Counted from the stretch's first letter, positions 6,205 to 15,271 are shown. The stretch is DNA of 64,000 nt from Microbacterium sp. MYb45 (GCF_002979655.1 NZ_PCPG01000005.1:62001-126000), one strand, 5' to 3'. Program-made: numbers and translations. The notes: generated by a model from the sequence alone, not told the origin.

Positions 6205-8797
6205 ACCCCGACAGCGGCACCGAGCGCGTATGTGCTCCGTGCCCGAGCTTCTCCGTGTCCTGGCCCGGAAGGTCGAGTTCTGCGGTCGCTCCGACGGGAA
6301 CGACGAGGTCGACCTTCAGCTCGTCCTGCTCGATGCGCCACGAGATCGACGCCTCGCCGTACGGGGTGAGCTGAGTCGCCGACGCATGAGTCAGCCCGCC
6401 CCCTGGTCGGGGCGCGAACCGGATGCGTCGGTAGCCGGGGTCGGCGGGGGCGAGCCCGGCGACACTGCGGTGCAGCCAGTCGGCGACCGCTCCCAGCGCG
6501 TAGTGATTGAACGAGGTCATGCTCCCCGGGTTGACGGTGCCGTCCGGAAGCAGGGCATCCCACCTCTCCCAGATCGTCGTCGCGCCGTGCACGACCTGAT
6601 ACAACCATGACGGGCAGTCCTTCTCGAGCAGTAGGTCGTACGCGGTGTCGACGTGGCCGGTGAGGGTGAGGGCGTCGCAGACGAGGGGAGTGCCGACGAA
6701 GCCCGTCGCGATGCGGTTGCCGTCGGCATGGACGAGTTCGGCGAGACGGTCACCCGCTTTCGCGCGCTGGGCAGGGTCAGGGAGCAGATCGAACGCGATC
6801 GCGAGGGCGTACGCGGTCTGCGCATCCGAGGTCATCGTGCCGTCGGGCTTCACATACGCGGCACGGAAGGCTGCCGCGACCTCCGCGGCGAGAGCGGCGT
6901 ACCGGTCCGCCTCCGCTGAGCGGTCGAGCACGCGAGCCATGTCGGCGACGGCGCGCGCCGATCGCGCGAAATAGGCGGTCGCCACCAGGTAGCGGTCCGT
7001 ACGCCCCGCGCCCGGATCCTGCGGAGGAGCTGCGGGGTCGAGCCAATCGCCCAGCTGGAAGCCCTCGTTCCACAGCCGGTCGGGGCCGGCGACCGATTCG
7101 ATCTTGTCGACCCATCGCCGGGCACTCTCGAACTGGGCGGCGAGCACGCCGACGTCGCCGAACCGCTGATGGAGCGTCCAGGGCAGCAGCGTCGCGACAT
7201 CACCCCAGGCGGCGCCGGGCCGGATCGGATCCCACACCTTGTGTGTGGGGACGACGGGGACGAACCAGGGGACGGTGCCGTCGGGCAACTGGTCCGCCTC
7301 CACATCGCGGAGCCAGCCGGAGAGTATCCCCGAGACGTCGAACAGTGTCGACGCGGTCGGGCCGAACACCTGGATGTCGCCCGTCCACCCCACGCGCTCG
7401 TCGCGCTGCGGACAGTCGGTCGGGATGTCGAGGAAGTTACCCCGCATGCCCCAGACGACGTTGCGGTGCAGCTGCTCGACCAGCGGGTCCGAGCAGGCGA
7501 ACCAGCCGGTGCGCTCGAGGTCGGTGTGCAGCACGCGCGCGGTGAGCGCGCCGGCGGCGGCATCCGCATCGAGGTCGCCCGGCCAGCCGTCGATCTCGAC
7601 GTAGCGGAAGCCGTGGAACGTGAAGCGCGGCTCCCACTCCTCACCGTCGGGGCGCCCGGCCAGCGTGTAGTGGTCGGTGGAGCGGGCGCTGCGCAGAGGA
7701 CGCGTGTAGATCTCGCCCTCCTGCAGCACCTCGGATGTGCGGAGCGTGACGGTCGAACCCCGCGGCCCCGTGACGCGGATACGCACCCGTCCGACCAGGT
7801 TCTGACCGAAGTCGAGGATGCGTGCCCCGCGCGGTGAGGTGAGCACGGCGAGGGGCGCGACGTCTTCGGTCACTCGGACGGGCGGTCCGGTCGGCGCCAC
7901 GAGCGTGCGCGGGTCGCGATCGCGCACGGTGACCGGCATCCAGACACCGTCATCGAAGGCGGCGGTCGACCAGGCCGGCACCTCCTGTCGCGCGTCGTGG
8001 TCCTCCCCGTCGTAGATGCCGGAACGGAGGATGGGGGAGGGCGCGCCCTTCCAGGCGTCGTCCGTCGAGAGGGTCTGACGTGTTCCGTCGGTGTAGGTGA
8101 TCTCCAGCTGGCCGAGGAACGACAGGTCCCCGCCGAAGATGTTGCGGCGACCGCCCCGCCAACCGAGTCGACCTCGGTACCAGCCGTCGCCGAGCCAGGC
8201 TCCGAGCGCGTTCTCGCCGTTGCGCAGCAGGTCCGTCACGTCGTACGTGTAGTAGCGGAGTCGCTCGCGATAGACCGTCCAGCCCGGGGAGAGGGTGTCG
8301 GAGCCGACGCGGATGCCGTTGATCTCGGCGTCGTAGAGGCCGTGCGCGGTGGCGTACAGCCGCGCGCGGGCGATCTCGCCGTCGACACGGAATCCCCGCC
8401 GCACCAGCGTCGCCCGGCGGGCATCGCTCTCCGGGTTCTCGTCGAGCTCCAGCCCGACCGGCCGCGCGGACCAGTCCTCCGGGTGCAGCAGACCCGTCTC
8501 CAGCCACGTCTCCGGGCTCGGATCAGACCAGCCGCCGTCGGCACCCTGCACCGAAACGCGTACGGCGACGCGTTCGCGGGACTCCAGCGCGCGGCCCGGC
8601 CAGGGGACCAGCACCTGCTCGGAGGAGGCGACCTCGACGGTCTCGTCGTCGTCGGCGTGGACAACGGTCACCGCATAGGACTGCTGTTTCCAGTCGGCGG
8701 GAGCGTCGCTGAGCGTCCAGCTCAGTCGCGGGCGCGATTCGCCGATGCCGAGTGGTTCTCGGTGGTGTTCGATGCGCGGCGCGGAGACGGTCGTCAT
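6203..8797 (-). CDS. Alpha-L-rhamnosidase, glycoside hydrolase family 78 (A)
   Basis: Removes terminal alpha-L-rhamnose from oligosaccharides or glycosides by an inverting mechanism. The 864-residue protein shows the full GH78 order: N-terminal beta domains, a jelly-roll with SGIYDGEDHDAR and ILDFGQNLVGRV, the (alpha/alpha)6 barrel with DCPQRDERVGWTGD (about 460-474, holding the proposed general acid) and ATTIWERWDALLPDGTVNPGSMTSFNHYALG (WERW about 742, proposed base region). There is no signal peptide, so it acts inside the cell. The ATG at 8797 has AAGGA at suitable distance; another ATG lies three codons upstream. It follows the MFS gene by 44 bases on the same strand and is a paralogue of the GH78 gene at 54.3 kb. 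Confidence 0.93.
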   Translation of the reverse strand: MTTVSAPRIEHHREPLGIGESRPRLSWTLSDAPADWKQQSYAVTVVHADDDETVEVASSEQVLVPWPGRALESRERVAVRVSVQGADGGWSDPSPETWLETGLLHPEDWSARPVGLELDENPESDARRATLVRRGFRVDGEIARARLYATAHGLYDAEINGIRVGSDTLSPGWTVYRERLRYYTYDVTDLLRNGENALGAWLGDGWYRGRLGWRGGRRNIFGGDLSFLGQLEITYTDGTRQTLSTDDAWKGAPSPILRSGIYDGEDHDARQEVPAWSTAAFDDGVWMPVTVRDRDPRTLVAPTGPPVRVTEDVAPLAVLTSPRGARILDFGQNLVGRVRIRVTGPRGSTVTLRTSEVLQEGEIYTRPLRSARSTDHYTLAGRPDGEEWEPRFTFHGFRYVEIDGWPGDLDADAAAGALTARVLHTDLERTGWFACSDPLVEQLHRNVVWGMRGNFLDIPTDCPQRDERVGWTGDIQVFGPTASTLFDVSGILSGWLRDVEADQLPDGTVPWFVPVVPTHKVWDPIRPGAAWGDVATLLPWTLHQRFGDVGVLAAQFESARRWVDKIESVAGPDRLWNEGFQLGDWLDPAAPPQDPGAGRTDRYLVATAYFARSARAVADMARVLDRSAEADRYAALAAEVAAAFRAAYVKPDGTMTSDAQTAYALAIAFDLLPDPAQRAKAGDRLAELVHADGNRIATGFVGTPLVCDALTLTGHVDTAYDLLLEKDCPSWLYQVVHGATTIWERWDALLPDGTVNPGSMTSFNHYALGAVADWLHRSVAGLAPADPGYRRIRFAPRPGGGLTHASATQLTPYGEASISWRIEQDELKVDLVVPVGATAELDLPGQDTEKLGHGAHTRSVPLSG

Positions 8798-8841
8798 GGT
8801 GTTCATCCTTGCGGATGGCCCCCCTCGCGGCCGCCCAGGCC

Positions 8842-10455
8842 TCAGGCCGCGGTCTCCCGGCGGGGCCGATGCACGTCCTTCGCGCTCGGTATCCCCTTCG
8901 AGAAGAGGAGCGAGAGGAGGCTGATCAGGATCAGCCCGAAGAACGCGATGCGCAGCGACGACAGCTGCGAGTCGCGATAGACGGTCGCTAGGGTGTCGGC
9001 ATCCGCGTCGCTCAGACCCGCGTCCTCGGCGATGGCGGCGACGTCCGCGGCGGGGACGATCGTGACGCCGTGCTCTGTCGCGGTCGCCACGGTCGTCTTC
9101 GTGGCGTCGGGCAGATCGCTCGCCGCGACCCCCGACGCGAACGACGTCGACAGTGCGCCGATGAGGATCGAGCCGATGAGCGCTGTTCCCAGCGATGAGC
9201 CGAGGTTCTGGAACACGCCCTGGAGGCCTCCGACCTCGCTCGTCTCCTTCTCGGTCACACTCGACATGTTCACGTTGCCGAGCTGCGAGGCGAGCAACCC
9301 GAGCGCGACGCCGGCGAGGAACATCCCGGTGGCGAAGAATCCGCTGCGCAGATCGCTGGTGGCGGAACCGAGCAGGATGAGCGCGCTGACGACGAGCACC
9401 AGTTGACCGATCCGCACGATCGTCCGCGGCGACAGCATGCGCGAGAGCCGGGTGCCGACGATGGAGAACAGCACGAGGGCGATCGACAGCGGGAAGATCC
9501 GGATGCCGGTCTCCAATGCGTCGAGACCGAGCGTCATCTGCAGGTACACCGGCACCATGAAGAACAGGCCGGCCGTCACGGTGTACTGCGCGCCGAGCAC
9601 CGACAGTCCGCTGCGGAGGGCGGTGATCGAGAACATCCCCACGTGCACGAGGGGCGCCCGTCCCGCGCGCTCGAGGCTCCGCTGCCGGGAGAGGAACAGC
9701 GCGAGCAGCACGAGCCCGAGCACGATGAGCCAGGCGGCGGGGGAGATGCCGAGCGGAGCGACGGAGACTCCGCCGATCTCGGGAGGGTTGAGCGGCAGGA
9801 CCCACCCCCAGGTCTTGCTCTGCAGCATCCCGAACACGACCGTGACGAGTCCGACGGACGACAGCGCGACGCTGAGGATGTCGATGCGCACACTCTGCCT
9901 CGGGGTCGGATCCGTGACGATCCGTGCGCACAGCACGACGCCGATCATGATGAAGACCTCAGCAACGAAGACATAGCGCCAGTCGAGGTACGTCGTCACG
10001 AATCCACCGATCAGGGGTCCGGCTGCGACGGCCGCGCCGGAGACGGCGCCGATGATCGCGAAGGCGGTGATCCGCTCGCGACCGACATAGTTGTCCGCGA
10101 CGAGCGCCGCGATCGCCGGGATGACGAGCACGGCACCGAGTCCTTCGACGATCGACCAACCGAGGAACAGGAACTGCACGTTCGGACTCAGTGCCGTGAT
10201 CAGCGATCCCACTCCGTAGACGCACGACCCGATCACGAACGCTCTGCGGCGCCCCCACACATCGCCGAGCTTCGCCCCCAGCAGCATGAACGCGGCCATC
10301 GTGAGCGTGTAGAAGGTGATGGCGCCCTGCATCGCGGCGACGGTGGTGTCGAGGTCGGTGACCACGGTCGAGATCGAGACGTTCATCACGGTGCCGTCGA
10401 GCACCATCACGAACTGCGCGGACCCGAGGACGGCGATGACGCCCCACTTCTTCAT
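8842..10455 (-). CDS. MFS exporter, DHA2 family (14 transmembrane helices)
   Basis: The 537-residue integral membrane protein begins MKKWGVIAVLGSAQFVMVLDGTVMNVSIS, the D1 motif of drug:H+ antiporters. Motif A (GAKLGDVWGRRRAF) and the antiporter motif C region (GAVSGAAVAAGPLIGG) follow. A periplasmic loop near the end (DLPDATKTTVATATEHGV onward) precedes the last helix. Such proteins export drugs or metabolites by proton exchange; the substrate cannot be told. Its start overlaps the stop of the channel gene as ATGA, so it is the third gene of a coupled operon. Confidence 0.88.
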   Translation of the reverse strand: MKKWGVIAVLGSAQFVMVLDGTVMNVSISTVVTDLDTTVAAMQGAITFYTLTMAAFMLLGAKLGDVWGRRRAFVIGSCVYGVGSLITALSPNVQFLFLGWSIVEGLGAVLVIPAIAALVADNYVGRERITAFAIIGAVSGAAVAAGPLIGGFVTTYLDWRYVFVAEVFIMIGVVLCARIVTDPTPRQSVRIDILSVALSSVGLVTVVFGMLQSKTWGWVLPLNPPEIGGVSVAPLGISPAAWLIVLGLVLLALFLSRQRSLERAGRAPLVHVGMFSITALRSGLSVLGAQYTVTAGLFFMVPVYLQMTLGLDALETGIRIFPLSIALVLFSIVGTRLSRMLSPRTIVRIGQLVLVVSALILLGSATSDLRSGFFATGMFLAGVALGLLASQLGNVNMSSVTEKETSEVGGLQGVFQNLGSSLGTALIGSILIGALSTSFASGVAASDLPDATKTTVATATEHGVTIVPAADVAAIAEDAGLSDADADTLATVYRDSQLSSLRIAFFGLILISLLSLLFSKGIPSAKDVHRPRRETAA

Positions 10456-11177
10456 GACGACTCCTTCGACGGTGCAGCAGGGGTGGCGGCGATCGCGCCG
10501 GCGCCGCGCATGATGCGCGCGACCGCCGTGATGAGGAACAACTGACCGGTGATCGCCTCCGCGACCGCGACCGCCTGCGACGTCGCATTTGCGGGGACGA
10601 GGTTGCCGTAGCCGGTGGTCGTGAGCGTCGTGAACGAGAAGAAGAGCTGGTTGGCGAGGGAGTCGTCGTCGGGGCCGCCGAACATCGGCTCGGGGGAGAC
10701 GAGGGAGAGCAGATTGAAGACGAAGGTGAAGAACAGGCCGACCAGCACGTAGGCCGTGACGGCCGCCAGCAGGGCCTCGGCATTGAGCCCGCGGCGCTTC
10801 ACCTGGTCCCCGATGATAGCGACGGGGGATGCGAGCAGCGCGATCATCGTCGCCGCGGAGAACGCGATGTCGAGGATGTGCCCGCTCGCGCCGAGGAGCG
10901 TCGCCACGATCGTGGCCACCCCGGCGGCCGACAGGATCACCCACGCCACGTGCTGCACCATGCGGGGCGCGGCGGTGACCCGGAAGACCACGGCGACCGT
11001 CATGAGGGTCACCAGGAAGGCCCACGGGCTCGGGTTGGGGCCACGCTGCGCGGCGCACAGCGCATACGACACGACGACCAGGGCGGCGACGACCGCATAC
11101 CCGGATGCCCCGCTGAAGAGCAGATCGGGGCGCCGTTGCTCGACGCGGGATCTCGCTGTCCGTGCGGAGGCGCTCAC
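10452..11177 (-). CDS. Potassium-channel-like membrane protein (A)
   Basis: 241 residues with six predicted hydrophobic segments. The selectivity filter is plain: FFSFTTLTTTGYGNLVP at about 180-196, followed by a pore helix (AEAITGQLFLITAVARIM). There is no RCK/TrkA regulatory domain and no Arg-rich voltage sensor. It overlaps its neighbours on both sides (GTGA with DUF2252, ATGA with the MFS gene), so all three are made together. A close paralogue lies 1.7 kb upstream. Role inferred: K+ flux tied to the unknown function of the operon. Confidence 0.87.
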   Translation of the reverse strand: MSASARTARSRVEQRRPDLLFSGASGYAVVAALVVVSYALCAAQRGPNPSPWAFLVTLMTVAVVFRVTAAPRMVQHVAWVILSAAGVATIVATLLGASGHILDIAFSAATMIALLASPVAIIGDQVKRRGLNAEALLAAVTAYVLVGLFFTFVFNLLSLVSPEPMFGGPDDDSLANQLFFSFTTLTTTGYGNLVPANATSQAVAVAEAITGQLFLITAVARIMRGAGAIAATPAAPSKESS

Positions 11178-12649
11178 CGTCCGGGCTCCCCGGTGGCGGT
11201 GGCCGTGGTCGGCAGTCGTCCGGACGCGCGGGCGGCGAGGAATGCCGCATAGTCCTCCTCGTTCTGATCGGCGTAGGAGTCGGCGAAGGCGCAGATGGCG
11301 TCCTCGAACGCCCGGCCCCGGCCGAGGTAGCCGGCGATCTCGAGGCGATCCCCGCCCCGAGCATGCGCCCGTGCGAGGGTCTCGCCGCAGATGCGCGCGT
11401 AGAGCGCAGCCCCTCTCGGGGTCATCGTCTCCGGATCGATTCCGCCCTTCCAGTCGTGGAGCTGGCGCACGTAGAAGTCCCGCGTGACGCCCTCGGCGCC
11501 GGTCGCCTGCTGCCAGCCGAGGAAGAGGTCACTGGCTGCCTGCATGAGCCGTTGCCCGCGCACGACGCGCTCGCCCTCGGTCTCATGAGCGCCGGGACCG
11601 AGGAAGCGTTCGAGCACCGACGGCTGTGCGGTCTTGGCCTGTAGAAGCAGCGGGTCGCTGTCATCCCTCCCGCTGAGCAGGATCACCCATGCCCGCGTGC
11701 CGACGCTGCCGATCCCGCCGACCGTCCTGGCCATGTGTCGGTAGCGGTACTCGGAGATCGGATGCCGGTCGCCCGGCAGCGTGTGCTGATACGCCGCGAG
11801 GAGATCTCGCATGATGCCGACCTCGTCGAGATCCTGAACGGCTCCGGGAAGGAGATCTTCGACCGGCGTCACCAGTGGTGGGTTCGGGATGATCCGCAGC
11901 TGTCCGTCCTGCACGTGCACGAGTTTCGCGAACGATCTCATCCGGTCGCGCTTGCGCGCCTTCTTGATGGCGGCATCGAGCCGCGCGACGGTCTCGTCCT
12001 CGGCTCTTCCGCGGTCGCGCTCCGCCCGGATTCGACGGCGTGCGCCGTCGGCGTCGAACCGGTCGTACCAGGCGTCGAGGACGTGGGCATCGGCGGCCCG
12101 CCGCATCGCCTTCCGGTACCCGACGATCGATGCGCGGACGCAGGCGTCGATCTCCTCCGTCGAGAAGCCGCGCTGCCGCCCGGCCACCGCGAAGCTCGTC
12201 GCCAGCCGTTTGAGATCCCACTCGAACGGCCCCGGGAACGTCTCGTCGAAATCGTTCATGTCGAAGATCAGTCGACGCTCCGGGGTGCCGAACAGGCCGA
12301 AGTTCGACAGATGCGCGTCGCCGCACAGCTGCACGGTGATGCCGGTGTGCGCGGCGGTGGCGAGGTCCGACGCCATGAGCAACGCGGACCCCCGGAAGAA
12401 GGCGAACGGCGAGGCGGACATCCGCTCGTATCGTAGGGGCACGATGTCGAGATCGCGGGTCGTGGCCTGCCCCTCGAGCAGCGCGACCGGGTCGGGGCGA
12501 TCCGCGCCCGGAAGCCACGGCCCCTGCTGCGAGCGGGGTGCGCGGGTGCGCGCGTCGCGTCCCCGGTTGCGTCTGAGGACGAACTCCGGCGCGACCGCAT
12601 CCGGCGCCGCGAAGTCGTCGCGCCCGTCGGCGTTTCGGTCACCGGCCAT
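11174..12649 (-). CDS. DUF2252 protein with kinase-like signature
   Basis: 491 residues of the DUF2252/COG4320 family, function unknown. The stretch LCGDAHLSNFG (about 105-115) and IFDMNDFDET (about 130-139) recall the catalytic GDxHxxN and metal-binding D residues of aminoglycoside-phosphotransferase-like kinases; PFAFFRGSALLM and YVRQLHDWKGG are other family marks. I chose the ATG with GAGGTG in front; an in-frame extension to 12775 looks uncharacteristic. The stop overlaps the channel gene start by GTGA. A phosphotransfer activity is inference from motifs; no substrate is suggested by the sequence. Confidence 0.85.
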   Translation of the reverse strand: MAGDRNADGRDDFAAPDAVAPEFVLRRNRGRDARTRAPRSQQGPWLPGADRPDPVALLEGQATTRDLDIVPLRYERMSASPFAFFRGSALLMASDLATAAHTGITVQLCGDAHLSNFGLFGTPERRLIFDMNDFDETFPGPFEWDLKRLATSFAVAGRQRGFSTEEIDACVRASIVGYRKAMRRAADAHVLDAWYDRFDADGARRRIRAERDRGRAEDETVARLDAAIKKARKRDRMRSFAKLVHVQDGQLRIIPNPPLVTPVEDLLPGAVQDLDEVGIMRDLLAAYQHTLPGDRHPISEYRYRHMARTVGGIGSVGTRAWVILLSGRDDSDPLLLQAKTAQPSVLERFLGPGAHETEGERVVRGQRLMQAASDLFLGWQQATGAEGVTRDFYVRQLHDWKGGIDPETMTPRGAALYARICGETLARAHARGGDRLEIAGYLGRGRAFEDAICAFADSYADQNEEDYAAFLAARASGRLPTTATATGEPGR

Positions 12650-12763
12650 GTCGCACCTCGCACCCGTCTGATGACGGCGCGGGATCCGGGTGACCGGGGC
12701 GGATCCCCGGGGTCGGGTGCGGGCGGCGTCGCATCGCTCATCGTGGCAGCGCACGACGGGCTC

Positions 12764-12778
12764 GACGTGGTTCACGTC
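12764..12778. promoter_or_regulatory. Perfect palindrome upstream of the DUF2252 gene
   Basis: GACGTG-GTT-CACGTC lies about 115 bases before the DUF2252 start and 59 bases after the end of channel gene B. It could be an operator or a short hairpin; no T-run follows on either strand. Confidence 0.35.
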
Positions 12779-12787
12779 ACCCTTTTC

Positions 12788-12817
12788 GGGCGAGGGCGAG
12801 GGCGTGGGCGAGGGCGA
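12788..12817. repeat. Five tandem GGGCGA hexamers
   Basis: Five hexamer units in a row, the third with T in place of the last A, in the 187-base gap between the DUF2252 and second channel genes. A simple-sequence tract that could vary in length. Confidence 0.8.
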
Positions 12818-12836
12818 GGGGCGGACCGCCTCGCCT

Positions 12837-13547
12837 TCAGGCGTCGCTGGTCGTGGCGCGCTTCGCGCTCGCGCCCCGCATGATCCGCGCGACCGCCGTG
12901 ATCAGGAACAGCTGACCGGTGATGCCCTCGGCGATGGCCACCGCCTGGCCGCCGGTACCGACCGGCACGAGATTTCCGTAACCGGTCGTCGTGAGCGCCG
13001 TGAAGGAGAAGAACAGCTGATTGCCGAGCGAGTCGAGGCTTGCCTCGCCGAACAGCGGATCCACCGAGATCTGCGACATCAGGTTGTACACGAAGGCGAA
13101 GAACATGCCGACGAGGATGTAGGCGGTGATCGCCGCCAGCAGCGCCTCCAGATTGAGGCCGCGCCGGGTCACCTGGTGGGCGATGACGACCCACGGGGCG
13201 ACGAGCAGTGCGATCATCGACGCGGCCGAGAGTGGGATGGCGAGCAATGGTCCTTCGAGTCCGAACAGGTCGGCGATGACGGCGGTGACCCCGGCGACGG
13301 AGAGCACGACCCAGGAGACCCGCTGCACCATGCGTCGGGCCCGGGTCACATGAAAGACCATGGCGACCGTCGCAAGCATGGGGAGGAAGGCCCACGGGCT
13401 CGGGTCGGTGCTGGGCTGTATCGCGCATAGGCCGTACGACACGATGAGCAGGATGAGGACGATCCCGTACCCGAGAGCGCGGTCATCCCACCGGCGGCCG
13501 AGCCGACCTCTGACGTGCTGCTCGTCCACCGCTTCTGTCAGGGGCAT
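12837..13547 (-). CDS. Potassium-channel-like membrane protein (B), paralogue of A
   Basis: 236 residues and very similar to channel A over the whole membrane region: QLFFSFTALTTTGYGNLVP (filter at about 188) and GITGQLFLITAVARIMRGAS are almost identical. The N-terminal 25 residues differ and are hydrophilic. No cytoplasmic ligand-binding domain. The ATG has GTGGAG before it; a longer reading to 13619 is possible but lacks family support. It precedes the DUF2252 operon by 187 bases on the same strand, so the pair arose by local duplication around the DUF2252 gene and may form mixed tetramers. Confidence 0.86.
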   Translation of the reverse strand: MPLTEAVDEQHVRGRLGRRWDDRALGYGIVLILLIVSYGLCAIQPSTDPSPWAFLPMLATVAMVFHVTRARRMVQRVSWVVLSVAGVTAVIADLFGLEGPLLAIPLSAASMIALLVAPWVVIAHQVTRRGLNLEALLAAITAYILVGMFFAFVYNLMSQISVDPLFGEASLDSLGNQLFFSFTALTTTGYGNLVPVGTGGQAVAIAEGITGQLFLITAVARIMRGASAKRATTSDA

Positions 13548-13733
13548 GGCGACTCCACTTCGGTGCGATGGACGCCGTCGTCCATGATGTGCGGCCAGTA
13601 TCCCAGCGCCGGGGCGCATCCCCTCTCAGGGCGAGTGCGCGTCGGCGGGAACGGGAGTCGCGGCCCCGGTTCGAGACTGTCCGCCGAACCCGTTATGATG
13701 GCTGAGTGCATCCGATCTTCGGGTCGGATCCAC

Positions 13734-13822
13734 GGAGACGTCGCATAGTCCGGCCGAGTGCACCACCCTGCTAAGGTGGAGTCCCCTCACGGGGACCAGG
13801 GGTTCAAATCCCCTCGTCTCCG
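13734..13822 (+). tRNA. tRNA-Ser (anticodon GCT)
   Basis: Acceptor stem GGAGACG / CGTCTCC, anticodon stem-loop CACCC-TGCTAAG-GTG with GCT, a long variable arm (GTCCCCTCACGGGGAC) typical of serine tRNA, and T-arm AGGGGTTCAAATCCCCT. Length 89; CCA is not encoded. A -10-like TATGAT is at 13694-13699. Confidence 0.95.
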
Positions 13823-13880
13823 CACTTTCTTTCTTCGCTTTCGGGCCCGGTCGTCTGTCGTTCACGGCAGACTCGAGAGC

Positions 13881-14555
13881 ATGTTCCGCGACATCACGAC
13901 CGTCGTCTTCGACGTGCTCGGCACCCTCGTCGACGAACCCCGCGGCCTTCGCACCGCCATCGCCGAAGTGGGAGGCCCGGGCTGCGACTCCGAAGAGCTG
14001 CTCGGCATCTGGCAGGGTCACATCGAACGTGAGCAGGCGCGCATCGCGCGGGGCGTACGCGACTACGCCGATACCGAGACCCTCGATCGCGAGGCGGCTC
14101 TGCGGGTGGGCGCGGCTGCGGGAGTCGAGGGACAGGCCCGCATCGATCGACTGGCATCCGCGGCTGAGCGGCTTCCGCCCTGGGACGACTCCGCCGACGG
14201 TGTCGCGCGACTCGCGCAGAGGTTCCGCGTGCTCGGGCTGTCGAATGCGACGACGAAGACGCTGCATCGGCTGGGAGCGCACGCCGGCCTGGAATGGGAT
14301 CTGGCGCTCTCGGCGGACGCCGTCCGCGCCTACAAGCCTGCCCCCGAGGTCTACGCTCTGGCGGTGGAAGCTGCGGGCGGTGATCCTTCGCGCGTGCTGA
14401 TGGTCGCGGCCCATGCCTGGGATCTGCGGGGCGCGCAGGCGGTGGGAATGCGGACTGTATACGTGCGACGCCCGGTGGGGGACCCGCCGACTCCGTCAGA
14501 CACGTTCGACGGTCGATTCGACGGACTTCAGCAGCTCGCCGACGCGCTCATCTAG
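13881..14555 (+). CDS. HAD-superfamily hydrolase, haloacid-dehalogenase type II
   Basis: 224 residues with all HAD motifs: nucleophile D11 in VVFDVLGTLVDE, motif II LGLSNAT, motif III Lys in RAYKPAPEVY, and motif IV AAHAWDLRGAQAVGM. The helical cap fits the L-2-haloacid dehalogenase subfamily (FDVLGT rather than FDxDGT). It may remove halide from 2-haloacids or act as a small-molecule phosphatase; substrate cannot be decided. Starts 58 bases after tRNA-Ser and stands alone. Confidence 0.88.
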   Translation: MFRDITTVVFDVLGTLVDEPRGLRTAIAEVGGPGCDSEELLGIWQGHIEREQARIARGVRDYADTETLDREAALRVGAAAGVEGQARIDRLASAAERLPPWDDSADGVARLAQRFRVLGLSNATTKTLHRLGAHAGLEWDLALSADAVRAYKPAPEVYALAVEAAGGDPSRVLMVAAHAWDLRGAQAVGMRTVYVRRPVGDPPTPSDTFDGRFDGLQQLADALI

Positions 14556-14602
14556 AGCGCGGCGGATCGATCCTCTTCTCTCAGCAGCAGCTGCCCTTTC
14601 TC

Positions 14603-15115
14603 TCAGCAGCAGCCGCCCGCCGAGCGCGCGCTGCCGATGGGCTCGACCTCCGTCGACTCGTCCGCGATGCCGAAGCGGATCAGCGCGCGCGGGTCGAAAT
14701 GGTCATCCGGTGGTGCGACATCGGGCGCCACTGCGTGGAGAAGGGTGAAGTCGGCCGCAGCGCCCACCACCAGCAGGGCTCCGACCGGGAAGCAGTCGAT
14801 CACGAGGTGGAACTCGTCATCGCGCTGCTGCACGGTCATCCCGGTGATCGACCAGGCCGTGAACTCATCCGCCATCGGCGTGCAGCGCCAGCTCTGCTGC
14901 TCCACGCCGGTCACCCGCAACAGTGCAGTGGTGCCGCGCAGACGTGTCGACTGCCCCAGTTCCAGGAGCACGCCGACAGTCCCGCCGAGCACATCGACGA
15001 GGATCCGTGTGATCTGGGAGCCCACCAGCGCATCATCCGTCAGGAACGGATTCTCCTCGTCCGGCAGCATCGGAAGCTCGCCGCGTACGCCGATGAGCAG
15101 GTCGTTCACGTTCAT
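14603..15115 (-). CDS. Hypothetical protein ending in Cys-Cys
   Basis: 170 residues, not recognised. Cytoplasmic, acidic, with beta-rich stretches (VGVLLELGQSTRLRG, HLVIDCFPVGALLVVG) and a GGCC terminus. The ATG follows GGGGAGAG. A 16-base direct repeat, TTCTCTCAGCAGCAGC, occurs at the stop codon and again about 22 bases further, so the 3' end may have slipped. Converges with the HAD gene. Confidence 0.6.
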   Translation of the reverse strand: MNVNDLLIGVRGELPMLPDEENPFLTDDALVGSQITRILVDVLGGTVGVLLELGQSTRLRGTTALLRVTGVEQQSWRCTPMADEFTAWSITGMTVQQRDDEFHLVIDCFPVGALLVVGAAADFTLLHAVAPDVAPPDDHFDPRALIRFGIADESTEVEPIGSARSAGGCC

Positions 15116-15271
15116 GGCTATTCGCTCTCCCCAGAGATCCCCCGACCGTTCGAGAGTATGTGATCGCGGTTCACAAATTCTGAACGCCGAATGTGAAGGG
15201 GCACCAGGGGTGCGGGGCGACGCCGACGAGGTGTGCTGCGTTCGTCGTGGCCCTCCGGTAGTCTCACCGGC

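Noticed and set aside
9403..10545. 380-codon plus-strand frame opposite the MFS gene
   Set aside because: Extremely rich in His, Asp, Arg and Gly, as expected from reading membrane-protein codons backwards.
12671..12883. Short plus-strand frame with Gly-Arg repeats over the GGGCGA tract
   Set aside because: The repeat of residues comes simply from the hexamer tract; no start signal.
13670..13695. TTCGAGACT before tRNA-Ser resembling half of the chvE operators
   Set aside because: Only half of the palindrome is present and the site is not near a sugar gene; likely chance.
13734..13822. tRNA-Ser as an integration site for a mobile element
   Set aside because: No integrase and no repeat of the tRNA 3' end elsewhere in the window.
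14576..14613. Short direct repeat at the end of the hypothetical gene as a CRISPR-like or mobile signal
   Set aside because: Only two copies of 16 bases of CAG-rich sequence; slippage explains it.
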